The notes below the pieces were generated by a model, which saw only the letters and a list, made by a program, of their open reading frames with translations, was not told the origin of the DNA and did not search any database. The position numbers were made by a program, and so were the translations under genes. Shown one piece after another: positions 36,301 through 48,712 of a DNA stretch of 64,000 nucleotides. The DNA comes from Blastomyces gilchristii SLH14081 (Eukaryota; Ascomycota; Eurotiomycetes; Onygenales; Ajellomycetaceae): NCBI RefSeq assembly GCF_000003855.2, contig NW_003101665.1, positions 248,001 through 312,000 of the forward strand. Reading direction: 5' to 3'. Each line of letters begins with the position of its first letter. Positions within the stretch are counted from its first letter, which is position 1.

Positions 36301-39300
36301 TTAACTTCTCTCTTTCAGAAGCAGTTTTCATCAGTCAAGAGCTGCTGTTTTAAATAATGTGAAACTCAGACTTCAGGTTAGTTGATCATAGCTGATTCAT
36401 TTTATAAGATATTGTCAGCTGCAGCTGTGTGATCTCTTGTTGAGAATATCTTCAATCTCTCACTCAAGCTCATTATCTTCTTCTATAATCCCTGGTGACT
36501 GTCAGTCAGAAGTCAGTTGAGAAGAAAATGAGTCAGTGACAGTATGATAAAACAAGCTTGTATGAAAGACATCATGAATTTCTGATGATGTATCAAGATG
36601 ATAGTTGTAGCTATCTAGAACTTCTATCACTTTATACCTGATATAACAGTAATCTAGTGTATGAGATGAATATGTGATTTGTATATTCTTAAGATTCAAT
36701 CATATCAGATCTTCTATCTTATATTATTCAGTGAGATCTTGATGAACATTGATTTAATCTTCTTGATTCTGTTTAGTGCTTATTATGAAGGCTTCTATTC
36801 AATCATGAGTGTCTCAGAGTTTTATTACTACATTATCAGTGATCTGAATTGAACTGCAGAGATTTAGTGTAAACTGTGTAATCTCTAGAAGATTTAACAT
36901 CTTTATATGATAACTGTGTATAAGAAAGAACAGGCTTATATCTGTTGAAATGACATCTTAATCATTGATAGTGACCTCTGTATATAGAAGAAGATCATAT
37001 CAGTCATCTTATAAGTGATTGTAGAACTTATAAAGATAATTCTTTATGATCTGAATTATCTGTTCTGATGTATTATCAGTCTCAGAGTGATAGACAGTTG
37101 ATAGATAGTATGTAATCTTGAGAACTTGACAGATTCTTCTTCAAAGAGTGCTTACAAATTGGCAGCTCTGATCTGATACTATAGATATTGACAACTCATG
37201 CATCTGATAGAATGAGCTCTGTAGAAAAGCTTTGATAACTTGTTTAGCATTTATTTTGTTACAAGGTTTCAGTATTATATCTTTACTTAATTGATTCATG
37301 ATGATCAGAATGTTCTTACAATCTTTACTCTCAGAGAGATCAACTGTGAAGTCAATTATCACATCTTATCAGATTCTATCAGAGATATTGAGTGATTTCA
37401 GCAGATCTTTTCTACAATTCTTTCACAAGATAATGAAAGAATAATAATTGCAGTTTCAGATAAAGCATCTAATACTGTTTAATATCTCAGATCAGTAGAA
37501 CTCTCAGAAGATCATTCTATACAGTTATTCACAGCCTGAATAATCAGTTATACACAAATCATGCATCTCTTGCATTATTCAGATGTCTAAGAGTTTGAAG
37601 TGAGAGACTCAGCATTGTTCACAGAATTGTAGGGAGTTATTATCATCAATTGAATATTCTGAGATATTGATTCTTATACATAGTTCTGAGGGAAATCAGG
37701 TTGCTTCTTAACATACTGCTTCAGTGAGTGTTTGAAGAGGTTCATCAGTTTGAGCTGTTATATGTCACAATTCATTCAGTGTAGATCTGGAGAATGTTCT
37801 GATCAGTGAAGTGTATATAGTGTTATAAGTGATCTCATCATAATCAACTAATATCTTTGAATTCAAGAGTTGATGTTCTCAATTTATTCAGTGTGTATCT
37901 GTCACATTGAATAGCATATCTTGTTCTTGTTATGAGAGAACATCTATTATCAAGTTCTGACTGCTGAGGTGATAGTGTATTGTAAAATGAAAGCAGCTTA
38001 GAAACTCTGATCATCACATCTATTATTTAATGAGTTTATGAGTCATTGTGAAGTATTTGAGATTCTTATAATCTGTGATTATCTTAAATTCAGAGATACT
38101 TTGAAGTTCAGAGTCTTATTCATCTAGACAGTGTATAATTGTGAGAAGTTTCTTGTTATAGATCTTATAATTGCATTCAGCAGAACTCAGTTTCTTAGAC
38201 ATGAAGACACATGATTATAGAATATCTTTATCATTATATTATAATATCACTTCTTCTATTATATAGTCAGAGAAATCAGCTTCAATAACTGTCTTATAAT
38301 CAGAATTGAATATTATTAGTAGAGAAGTATTAATGAACATCTTCTTTATCTGTATAAATGCAGCTTCAGTGTTCACTGATTATTGAAATACTGATTCTTT
38401 CTTAATGAGTTCTGTAAGTGATCTTATAATATCTGAGAAGTGTTGTATAAATCATTGATAGAAGTTAGTAAATTCAATGAAGCTTTATACATCTTTCACA
38501 GTATGTGAAGCTTCTCATTTAAGAATAGCAGAGATCTTCTCAGAATTTATTTGAATTCTCTTATCAGCTTCTATGATGAAATCTAAGTATTTAGTACTCT
38601 TGACTTTGAAATCACACTTATTAATATCAATTGATAGTTCTGCTTCTCATAGTTATTGTAATACTCTTCACACATACTTTTAATATTTCTTTCTGAATTC
38701 ATTGATGAAGATAAGAATGTCATCTAGATAAGTAAATACAAATTCATCAAGAAAGTCTTGAAGTGCTTAGTTGATATACTTCTGAAATGTACTGAGAGCA
38801 TTGATCAGTTCAAAGAGTGTGACTATTTATTCAAAGAGATCATATCATGTTCAGAATGCTGTAAGTCACTCATCTGCTTCAATGATGCAGATCTTATGAA
38901 ATGCAGTGATGACACCTAACTTTATAAATTATTAAGCTTGTTCAATGCAAGCTAGAGTTTCATTAATAAGAGATAAAGAATAACAGGCCTTCTTTATTAA
39001 TCTGTTCAATTCTCAATAATTTATGCAGAACTGAAGTCCTTCACCTGGTTTCTTTGCAAAAAGAATAGAGACTGTGGTGAAAGAGTTACTAACATGTATG
39101 AATTCTTCATTCAACAGATCATTGAGTGTCTTTTGAAGAAGAAGAAGTTCATCTCAGAACATGTTATAAAGAGAGTCTTATAACAGTTTAAGCTTCTTGT
39201 TATTCTTTTTCTCTAACTTGATACTATGATTCACTTCAGAATCTCATAAGAGAAGTATATTTATAATATTGTCTTATCAGAAGATATCTAGATATTCATA

Positions 39301-39867
39301 ATATTATTGAGAGAGTTTTATATAAGAATCTGTTATTATAACACATAATAACTTTTCTAGAGCCTTTTTAATATTGATCAGACTGATGAAATAGATTGTC
39401 ATATAATTCTGCTATCAGCAACTTCTTTTTTAAAGCATTTTATACATGTTAATAGAGATTTGTGTCAGATTCATGATCTTGTGAATATCATCTTCATAGA
39501 TTCTATCATTGTTAGAGAATATCAAGCTTCTGTTTCACATGTTCAATAAGAGACCTTGTTCAGATAGTCAGATAAGTTCTAATATAAGATTATAATCAAG
39601 ATTATAAACTTTATATACATAGGCATCTTCACATTGATATTCTCTCACATCTATAGTCAACTTCATCATGTAATAGATACAAATGTCTTTTAAATCATCA
39701 AATCCTGCAAGGAGTCAGGGTTTTGATAAAGAACTATGCTGAAGGTTATAATGTCTTATAACTGAAGATTTTATCATTGCATAGTGACATAGACCGCTGT
39801 CTATCATGACTTTCATATTATACATATTATCAATCACAGTAGATACAAGAATCACATTCATTGTTAT
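36301..39867 (-). pseudogene. Gypsy B2 pol
   Basis: Same order as B1. The gag/pol junction at 39864-39867 reads ATAA where B1 and B4 have ATGA. The integrase core frame at 37141-37362 reads IIDFTVDLSES (first catalytic Asp), then SIVSDQSCQFV (second). The C-terminal frame is 36502-36699, leading to the chromodomain at about 36320-36490. The stop TAA is at 36301-36303. RT and protease are present but heavily stopped. Confidence 0.87.
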
Positions 39868-41030
39868 TTTCTCTTCAAATTATTATTGTCTGATCTCTTC
39901 AAGCTCCTATTTATGAATTTGAACAGGAGTTACTCTTTTCTCTGTTTCATCAGAGCATTCTCATAGTTATCTTCTGAATCTTTCTTCACTGCAATGTGAT
40001 TGATGCGGACAGGTGCTGATTCATTCTTTGAATGAGAAGACACTGATCTTTCTCTCAATTGAGAAGATACATAGGTCAATTGACAGTTGAAAGTGATGTG
40101 TTCTAATTGATTACAGTTGATGTATACTTCATGTTAACATCAATCAGTGACTTTCTCAGGAGTGATTCCAGGGACTTGAAAGCCTGTTCAAACAGTGAAA
40201 ACTCTTGCTTATGTATAGATATTTAAATCTATTCAGTTTATGACATCTGCATCATTGCTGTTCTTCAGCATGAGTGTATGAGTGACTGAAGTGTAATATC
40301 TTCTATCACTGTTCTATATACTCTTGAGCTTGATAAGATGATTGTTCAATGTCTGAAGCTGTGTACAGAAGCCTTTATAAGTTGAGTCTTCATTTACACT
40401 TATAAGAGTCTGTAAGAGTTCAAAAGTTAATGTCTTCTTAAGCATGCTAATCTTTATTCAATTCTCTCAAGATTGATCACCTGCTTCTAAGATCTTGATA
40501 TCAAAGTCAGGAATGAATGTTGTAAGAGAAGTGTTTCTCTGTCAGACACTCTGTAATCAATCTAATATCTTCTATTATATAATAGTGTCTCAGAACAGAA
40601 TATCAAGATATTTCATAATATTATCAGATGTTCATAACACTGATTCACATACTTTCATTCATGAATGAGACTTCTGTTTCATGTGATTCTTCAATCATTT
40701 ATTGATATACTAATCTTGATTGATTAACAAACTGATGATATCTTCATCTACACTCAGTTTCACAAGCATTTCCATCCTTCATGATGAGTAGAGAGTGAGA
40801 TTGAAAGTAATAAAATATACAGAAGCATCTAAGTGTTCTTTCAGTGCTTTTGTATTTGATTCTGTAGATGTTGAAATCACATGAGTTAATTATTGAATCT
40901 CTTTGTATTGAAGTTGTTGAGTCACATGCATGTCTGCTGTCTGTTGCTGTTGTAATTTTAACATTGCTCAGAGCCATTGTGACATTGTGTCTATACTTGT
41001 ATTCAAGAATTTCATATTATTGTTAGACAT
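39864..41030 (-). pseudogene. Gypsy B2 gag
   Basis: ATG at 41028-41030, MSNNNMKF-like start, homologous to B1 gag throughout, with the CCHC knuckle near 40100. The minus frame at 40744-40977 is not the gag frame. Confidence 0.78.
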
Positions 41031-41333
41031 GGTTAGATTGTTTTATCAGATGTGTGATATCTGTGAAATCTGAAGAAGTGTAATTGTATGAATATCTCAT
41101 ACATCTGAGTGTCAGAACTCTCAGGTCTTTAACTGATATTCTCTTTGTAAGATTCTTTTACAGGGTCAGAGCAACTGATAAGCAAGCTTCTATCTGAGAA
41201 CTCAGTGTTCACTTAACTGTTTGACTGTTTCTCTATTTCTTACATGTTGTTTACATGTTCAGATATCTCAGTGAGTAATTGTTTCTAGTGAGAAGATGAT
41301 TCATGAATAATCATTTCTAATAAGAAGATAATG

Positions 41334-41344
41334 AACATTTTTCT
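41334..41344 (-). promoter_or_regulatory. Self-priming primer-binding site of Gypsy B2
   Basis: Minus-strand AGAAAAATGTT, two bases from the LTR. It pairs with AATGTTTTTCT (41405-41415) using two G-T wobbles where a CpG has decayed differently at the two sites. Confidence 0.72.
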
Positions 41345-41346
41345 AG

Positions 41347-41472
41347 TGTAAGAGGCCTACGCTGAATAGATCAGTATAATATTGATAGATCTTATATAAT
41401 AAAGAGAAAAACATTAGAGAAGAAAAGAAAGAGAAAGTGTGAGAATTGATAATCAGAGTAAATATTTATACA
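41347..41472 (-). repeat. 5' LTR of Gypsy B2, inner piece
   Basis: Starts TGTAAGAGGCC on the plus strand and breaks at TTTATACA, the target duplication of element E. The other piece is 47305-47487. Confidence 0.9.
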
Positions 41473-44400
41473 TAGACTGGCCGGCAGAATCATGAATTTC
41501 ACATTTAATCCCATTTGATCTGGTCTCATACATTTCTTGGCATGAGTCCCACCAAGACCAAGCCTCAAAAAAATCTTAAAAAGGACCATTTCTGAGAGAA
41601 ATGATGTGAAAAATGACCAGATTTAATTCAAGAACAGTGAAATGAGAGTAATTTCTCAGAATAAACTGTGAAAGATGATCATTCTTTCAAAATCAGAATG
41701 AGACTGAGACTGAAGATTAAAATCAGTCTCATTCAGTTCATTCAGTGATTGCTTATATAATCAGAATTTGATAACAATTATTGATAATGCTTATGAAACA
41801 ACTAAATACATTCTTGTACAAGTTTATTCTTCACTTTCTTATGAAAACTACACTTCTCTGATATACTGTGATCAGAGATATTAAACTGTCTGATAATTTC
41901 ATGTTTTATAATCATGAGTTTCTTGATTGTTTCTTCTTGTAATTGTTCTCAGTAATAGTGATAAATATCTTGACTTGAGTTAAACTTTCACTTCATTCTC
42001 ATCTCTATCAATGAAATTATCAGAATATCATGTATCATCAGTGTAACAGTTAAATATATACTCTCAACAATTTTTCATAGCTCTAGAATTGATTTGATGT
42101 GTAAATTCATTAGATCATCTTGAAGATAGCAGTTAAATTCAGTTTTATAAGTATATAGTTTTACCTGATTTTCAGTTGTAATCAATATATGCAAGTTCTG
42201 TTTCAAAGTTAGTATTATAGTTCTATGTGATATGAATCATTATTAAAGATCATTACTTACTAGAGAATTGTATTCTACTATCTTCATATCTTGAACATCT
42301 GCTCATTGAAATCTCTGATAGTTGACATTGTAGTAGTCTCAGACTAATTTAATATATAAGTCTCATTTCTTCTCTGTTCAATCTTGAGAAGTGTAGATAT
42401 TAACTTAATGAAAGAAATCTAGTAGAGCTGCTATAGTATAGTACTCTGTAAAAGATTGTTCAGTTTTGCTGTAGTAATATGCCAGTTTATTTCTTACAGT
42501 AATAATAGCCTGTATGATAGTATCATCTCAGACTGAATTTCTTTTTGAGTGATTCAACTGCTTCTCAAGATGAGTAAATAAACTGTTATACACTTATCAG
42601 ACTGACTGCAGCATTGATGTACAAGTAATTGAGACTGTCTTTATTATCTTATAAAACTGAAACAGTAAATCAATCACATATTTCAACTGAGTTCACTTTA
42701 TATCAGAAAGTGTCAATATCTGAATCTTTTTCTGATCAGAGTGTTACACTCAATGATCAATTATCTGACATAATTGAAGAGTCTGAACAGTTATCTTATA
42801 TATTAAACTTCACTGTGTTCTAACATTCTGTATTATATTCAGTGATGTAACTGATTTATTTATTTATTGAATATCATAGAATTGTTATTATTCTTTAGAG
42901 AAGGTATAAATCACATTAACAATATTTCAAATCTATGATATTTAAATTATTAGTCAATCTATTCAAAATTAACAGTAGTATTATCAAAAAGCATTATTAA
43001 AAAGTAATATTAAAAAGTGTTATTAAAAAATATTATCTTTTACAAAGTGAATGTAAAAGTTACTTGAGTAATCACTTTTATCTCATTCTCATCTCAAGAA
43101 TCAGTCATCTTATTATTCTTCATCTTAATGTTATGATTCTTTATCAGTGATTATATCATAAGTTGAATTATATAAGCAATACAGAAAATATGACCTTATT
43201 TATTATTTCAGAAATACAAAGTCAATTTTTGCTTCATGATCTTCATTATAGTATAGTTATTTACAGCATTATCAGTTGTAATTATAAGAAGACTGAGACT
43301 AATATCTCAATAGTTATTTTTAATCACAGTTATTAATATCTCTGTTATATAATTCTCAGTATGACTACTGATCAATGATTCAAATTCAATTAATATCTCT
43401 TAATAAGTTCAGTTCTCATTAATATAATAACATATAACTTTCATAAATACAAGATTGTTTGTACTAGTTCATGTATTCACTGTGAGAGACACTGTTCAAT
43501 AATTCTTCAACTCTGATTCTAGATATTATATATTGACTTTGTAGTGTGTCTTGAGATTGAACTGAAGACAGAATCAATGTAGAATATGAAGATTTAAATT
43601 AAGTATTTAAAGAAGTGTTCAGAATTCAGGGTTTTCAATTGATTGAAGAGAAAGATTCAGAGATATATATATATAAAGTAATTATTTATAAAAGTTATTA
43701 GATGAGAGTTATGAAATCAGAGTACTGATATATAATCATTTTCACATGATTTTCTTCAAATTAGAAAGTTAGTATTACTAAAAATCATTATCTAGTAGAG
43801 TAACTTATCAACTCAGTAGTAATTTTCTGATTATTTTTCTTTTATTATCTGCATTCTGATAACTTCAGATATCAGAAAATTTCTTCAGAGTTATAATCAG
43901 TCTATAATGAATGTTTCTGAATGAAGTTATAATGATTATAGTAGAGAGATAACTCTTCAGTAATCTGTAATACAATCTGTTAATAATTATTTCATAGTTT
44001 ATCTCAGTGTTTGTATTAAGTTTTTTATAAATTTCATGACCTGAAATCAGATGTGAAGAATGAAGTGATTATTCATTATAATTGAAAGAGAGCATTCTGT
44101 ATTGAATTGTAAATAATATAGACTTTGTGATTTACAGTGATTTCTTGAAGAGTTTATGAATCTTCAATAGAAGTAACAGAAGTGAAAGAAGTGAATTCAG
44201 AAGACATAATAATAATTTAATAAAGAGAATAATTTATTTTTAATAACTGATCACTGATGTGTGTAAGAAGAATTAATATAAGAGAAAATAATCTTGTTTC
44301 TTAGCTTAGTTATAATTTTAGTACTAACTCAGATTGAATATTATTAATATATAAAAGTAAATAAATAATCTTGATTAATGTCTGTTATATTTCTTGAAAT

Positions 44401-44538
44401 ATATTAATATTATAAAAGAGAGTGTTATCAAATTACATTATCAGATAATATTATTAAAAATATATTAATATTATCAATATCAATATTGAAAAAATGTTAA
44501 TACTTATATATTATAGTGATTTATGAATCATGATAGTT

Positions 44539-44561
44539 AAATATATATATATATATATATT
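44539..44561. repeat. (AT)n microsatellite in element E
   Basis: About 10 AT units; the inverted counterpart in the other E copy is near 55410-55426. Confidence 0.85.
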
Positions 44562-44699
44562 ATTCCTGACTTGATTACAACTTGTACAATAATTTTTAAA
44601 AACTCAAAATTAATTTCAATTATTAATAATTATGAACTTATAACTAACTAATATAAAAAGAAAAAAACTTTTTCTACTTATTATCTTTCTACTCTTTCT

Positions 44700-44726
44700 T
44701 ATTCTTCTTATTATTTTTTATAATTC

Positions 44727-44761
<35 letters not shown>

Positions 44762-45440
44762 TCTGAGATGATAACTATCTTAAAATCTCTCTTCACTATC
44801 TTCTCAGAGAAGGGTTTCTACTGCTCTCTCTCAGCCAGGTCAATCTACATCTCAAAATCCCGCATTTTTTGATCTGCTGTCTTAAGTTTCATCTCAGTAG
44901 TAAGCAGATTAGTATGCTTAGAGAGTAGAACTGTCTTCTCAATATTCTGAATTATAAAGTGTATTCAAGACCTGAACAAGGTCTCAATTCTCTTCTTCTC
45001 TGTCAGCTTCTGCTAATCAATTAGAGAACAGAAGTATTATTAAAAATCATTATCTCTTAATAAATAAAAAACTTATCAGTTTTGACTTCTTTAACTTCTA
45101 CTCTAACACTCTCTTAATCTTCTTCTGCTATTACTTATTTATAGTAATACTCTTCTTCTCTCTCTCTCTCTTTATCTTGATCTTAAATTATTCTCAGAAC
45201 TTCTTCTGATTTCACTGCTACTGTATAAGACTCTTCACTATCTTCTTCTTTAATCTCTCACAGGCAGTATTATTCACATTATTTCTATACTTAGTTCAGT
45301 CTAAATCTATCAGAAGTATTACTTAAAATCATTATTATTCTACTCTCTTACAGAGTCTTTTCAAGATATTATAATATGTTTTATGATCTGTCTTCTCTCA
45401 CTTGAATGTCTTCTTCTTCTCTCTCTTCAATCTGTGACAG
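44700..45440 (-). pseudogene. Lys-rich C-terminal reading frame in element E, unknown
   Basis: On the minus strand a frame reads LTEKKRIETLFRS, then NIEKTVLLSKHTNLLT, then PFSEKIVKRDFKIVII, and ends in a poly-Lys run encoded by the (CTT)n/(AAG)n tract at 44728-44760. The same frame reads in the other E copy on the plus strand (about 54970-55280), with matching substitutions and additional stops. A charged helix followed by a basic tail resembles the C-termini of fungal DDE transposases, but no catalytic motif was found, so this is only a suggestion. Upstream, near 45430, CEHCHRLKRE could be a metal-binding segment. Confidence 0.4.
44728..44760. repeat. (CTT)n microsatellite in element E
   Basis: Eleven CTT units; the reverse-complement tract is at 55225-55262 in the other E copy. 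Confidence 0.9.
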
Positions 45441-45555
45441 TGCTCACATGCCTTGATGATCTGCAGGACTGCAGAATATTTGAAGAAGAATAATGTAATT
45501 AGTTTCAGTGAGTGTTGAAGAGAAATGAAAGCAGAAGAGACAGTCAGAAATAATA

Positions 45556-45652
45556 TAATAATAATGATAATAATGATAATGATGATGGTAATAATGATAG
45601 TAATAGTGATAATGATGATAGTGATGATAATAATGATGATAATAATGAAAGA
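45556..45652. repeat. Degenerate AAT/GAT trinucleotide tract
   Basis: Mixed AAT and GAT repeats. The matching place in the other E copy is a near-pure tract at 54274-54420. Confidence 0.85.
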
Positions 45653-45872
45653 GAAAGTGCATTGAAATATATTACTGACTTATCAAATATAAAGAGACTT
45701 AAAGAAAATATTAACAGCTTTCAGTGATGTACAGAAACAGCTACAGTATTGTATAATAATATTATCTTCATTCAATACATACACTGTTGATATTCTTTAT
45801 ATACAGTTATTATATAATCTGTATCAGAGATACATGCAGAAAACAGATCTTTATTACTAGAATAAATGATTA

Positions 45873-46741
45873 CAGCAATTCTCTATTTTTATATTATAAA
45901 GATAAGTTATTCTTATTTCTTTCTTCTCTCTTTTCTCTTCTTCAATCAATGACTAATTTCAAGCTGATATGAAAACTATTAAAACACTCTCAGAAACTCT
46001 TAAATTGAAGAGTATAGACTAATCAAATTTCAAATGCAGAAGAAATCAAATTATCTTCTACAGATTCAATTACTCATTTCTCTCTAAATAAAACAGCAGT
46101 TGTGTCCTTCTTTCCCCTCAATCAAATAAAACATGATCTGTGAAAAGTGAGTATCATGTCAGATTATAATGATCAACACAGTCTCAGCATGTAGAGCTGT
46201 ATATACACAGTACATGCTGAACTGAGAGACTGCATGAATTACAAATCAGTGATAGTATCTCAGAGAGAGCTGTGCAGTATGAGAAAGCTGTAACTCTCAG
46301 TTATATACACAAAGAATGAATTACTGCAGTAAGTACATGTGTATTGAAGTAATACTTTTTAATAGTACTCAGTTGCTGATATAATGAAAATAGAGTCTCT
46401 TTATGAGATCTGTTTTTATCAGAAGTCAGAGAATCTTATATTTCTCAAGATTATCTTCATATGTCTTGTCTGTGAAATTAATAAAGAGAATCATTGATTT
46501 CAGTATTCTGTTCTTGATATCATTCAAGTGACAGCAGAGTTCATCCTGATCACACTTTTTAAGTATATGTTTTCTAATTATTCACATTTATATAGATATA
46601 TACTGATTATTTGTTAGATGATGTTAAGATAATAACTCATTATAACTGTGTTACTCTCACTGTGAGAAATACACAGTTGATAATAAATATTATAAAGACT
46701 CTGAGAAGTGAGTATTTTAAGAATACTGTAGCTCTGCAATC
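45873..46741. other. Right arm of element E, no recognised gene
   Basis: AT-rich sequence unique to this copy within the window. Frames are short and without motifs. Confidence 0.5.
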
Positions 46742-46931
46742 TTGATTTTTTTTTATTTTTATTTTTTAATTTTTTCTTTTTCTTTTCTTTTTTTTTTCTT
46801 TCTCTTTCTTTCTCTTTTTTTCTTTCTCTTCTTTTTTTCTTTCTTTTTTTTTTTTGTTGTGATTTTTTCTTGTTGTTTTATTTTTTGTTTTTTTATTATT
46901 TTTTGCATTTTATATATATTTTTTTTTAATT
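46742..46931. repeat. Polypyrimidine tract of about 190 bp
   Basis: Almost only T with interspersed C and a few G and A; a low-complexity sequence. Any frame through it (poly-Phe) is not a gene. Confidence 0.9.
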
Positions 46932-47304
46932 AAAATGATATTAATTATGATCTGTGTTTAGAAAAGTAATAATATTTGATAATACTCTCTATTGAATTTT
47001 CAACAAATGAGTACTATGTTATGATATTATGTAAGTGAGAAATGATTTCATAATCTTATTTAATGTCATTTTCAATAATGAGATCAGAATGAAAATGTAA
47101 CTAAGAATTCAAACATATTCTTTATCTGAGACTAGATTTTTATTTGAAAAGTGAATCTGAGATCTTTAATATTTGAAATAATGTGATTTGAAATCAATGT
47201 GATGAACACAAATCATGATCAGGAGTAATGCTTTTAGGCAATGTGATAACTGTAAAGTTTGATCCTGGTCTCAGACACGGTCACACGGTCAGTCTATTTA
47301 TACA

Positions 47305-47487
47305 TGTATGTGATAATGTACACAGTGAGGCTTCAGGGCGGAAGAATCTATACGCGTTTATAACGGCCGAGAATCAGTGATTGAGAATGGCCCAGAATCA
47401 GAGTGTACACATTCAAGAATGAAGCAGTTGAAATCTGTGAAGTGTAATGAAATAGTCTATATAATTGATCAGGCGCAGCTCATCACA
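47305..47487 (-). repeat. 5' LTR of Gypsy B2, outer piece
   Basis: Resumes after the TTTATACA duplication and ends CATCACA; CTTTT follows at 47488-47492. Confidence 0.9.
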
Positions 47488-47757
47488 CTTTTTAAAAAGT
47501 TAAAAATAGTCTAATAAAAACGTTAAAATGTCTAAAAATAGTAACTTTATATTCAGAATGAAATTAAATAAAATTAAATGAAATCACTTTCTTATTTTTT
47601 CTAAGTCATGGTTTGATTTTGAGATCTGATAAATAGTTACTTTGCATGTTTTTTTAATAATTAGTCTCAGTGAGATTCACATCAAGAAATGTATAAGATC
47701 AGATTAAATAAGATTAAATATGAAATTTATGATTTCAGCAGCCAGTCTATCTATAAT

Positions 47758-48152
47758 ATTTAAATTATTAGTCAATCTATTTAAAATTAAGAGTAGTGTT
47801 ATTAAAAAGCATTATCAAAAAATAATATTCAAAAGTATTATTAAAAAAACATTATTTTTTATAGAGTGAATATAAAAGTTACTTAAGTAATTACTTTTAT
47901 TTTATTCTTATCTTAAGAATTAGTTATCTTATTATTCTTTATCTTAATATTAAGATTCTTTATCAGTGTTTATATTATAAGTTAAATCACATGAGTGATA
48001 AAGAGAATATGATCTTATTTATTATTTTAGAAATATAAAGTTAATTTTTACTTCAAACTCTTTATCATAGTATAGTATTCACAGTATTATCAGTTGTAAT
48101 TATAAAAAAGACTAAGACTAATATCTTAATAGTTATTTTTAATTATAGTTAT
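47758..48152 (+). mobile_element. Fragment of element E (copy B, left part continued)
   Basis: Continues 35741 after MITE copy 2 and matches 42940-43338 of the complete copy. It is cut by Gypsy B3 at GTTAT (48148-48152). Confidence 0.75.
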
Positions 48153-48424
48153 TCTGGCGGGCTGCGCCTGATCAATTATATAGACTATTTCATTACACTT
48201 CACAGATTCCGCTGAAAGCTCCGATTCTTCAGTCACTGATTCTTAGCTGAAAAACTCATGAAATTCCTATTCTTCTGCTCTGAAGCTTTACTATGTACAT
48301 GTATAAATATTCACTCTGATCACTGATTCTCATACTTTCTCTTTCTTCTCTTCTCTAATGTTTTTCACTTTTGTATTATAAGACCTATATATTATACTGA
48401 TTCATTCAGTGTAGGCCTCTTACA
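48153..48424 (+). repeat. 5' LTR of Gypsy B3
   Basis: 272 bp, ending GGCCTCTTACA. It opens TCTGGCGGGC where the family has TGTGGCGGGC. It contains TATAAA at 48302-48307 and the predicted transcript start word AATGTTTTTCA at 48357-48367, leaving a 68-nt R-U5 part. Confidence 0.9.
48302..48307 (+). promoter_or_regulatory. Candidate TATA box in the B3 LTR
   Basis: TATAAA, conserved in all family-B LTRs as TATAAATATTCA, 55 bp upstream of the self-priming word. Confidence 0.5.
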
Positions 48425-48426
48425 CT

Positions 48427-48437
48427 TGAAAAACATT
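48427..48437 (+). promoter_or_regulatory. Self-priming primer-binding site of Gypsy B3
   Basis: TGAAAAACATT, two bases after the LTR, exactly complementary to AATGTTTTTCA at 48357-48367. The last base pair differs from B1 (A-T swapped), and both partners changed together. Confidence 0.82.
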
Positions 48438-48712
48438 CATCATCTTCTTATCAGAAATAATTACTCATTAAGAAGATATCTAAATGTGTAATAATGTATA
48501 AGAAATAGAAAAATAACTAAACAGTTAAACAGATATCAAGTTCTCAGATAGAAGCTTGCTTATCAGTTACTCTGATCTCACAACAAGATCTTATAAAGAG
48601 AATAAGATCTTACAAAGAGAATATCAGTGAAAGACCTGAGAGTTCTGACACAGATGTATGAGATATTCATATAATTACACACATCTGACAAACAATACAG
48701 CTATGTCTACTA

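Larger units (their letters stand above)
41473..47296 (+). mobile_element. Complete copy of hAT-like element E (5824 bp)
   Basis: Ends TAGACTGGCCG and CGGTCAGTCTA with an 8-bp duplication TTTATACA (41465-41472, 47297-47304), inserted in the 5' LTR of B2. The outer ~100 bp at the left and ~40 bp at the right match the MITE copies. The inside is AT-rich with low-complexity tracts. The open frame 42629-42823 is the longest plus-strand one and has no motif I can assign. A Lys-rich minus-strand frame lies at 44700-45440. I did not recognise a hAT transposase, so autonomy is unproven. The superfamily call rests on duplication length and end repeats. Confidence 0.8.
35992..47487 (-). mobile_element. 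Ty3/Gypsy family B, copy B2, with element E in its 5' LTR
   Basis: The 3' LTR is 35992-36300. The 5' LTR is 41347-41472 plus 47305-47487 (309 bp), split by the complete copy of E. CTTTT duplications lie at 35987-35991 and 47488-47492. Net length without E is about 5.66 kb, matching B3 and B4. Confidence 0.92.
35742..47749 (-). mobile_element. hAT-type MITE copy 2, split by Gypsy B2
   Basis: The two pieces are 35742-35991 and 47493-47749, together about 507 bp, the same size as MITE copy 1 but reversed. The ends are TAGACTGGCTA and GCCAGTCTA, flanked by TCTATAAT on both sides (35734-35741, 47750-47757). The complete copy of E has a single TCTATGAT at the matching position (42932-42939), the empty site. 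Gypsy B2 interrupts it with CTTTT duplications. Confidence 0.88.

Noticed and set aside
45444..45662. His/Tyr-rich small protein
   Set aside because: Translation of the degenerate trinucleotide tract on the opposite strand; no conservation in the other E copy.
46742..46933. Hydrophobic Phe-rich small protein
   Set aside because: Translation of a polypyrimidine tract.
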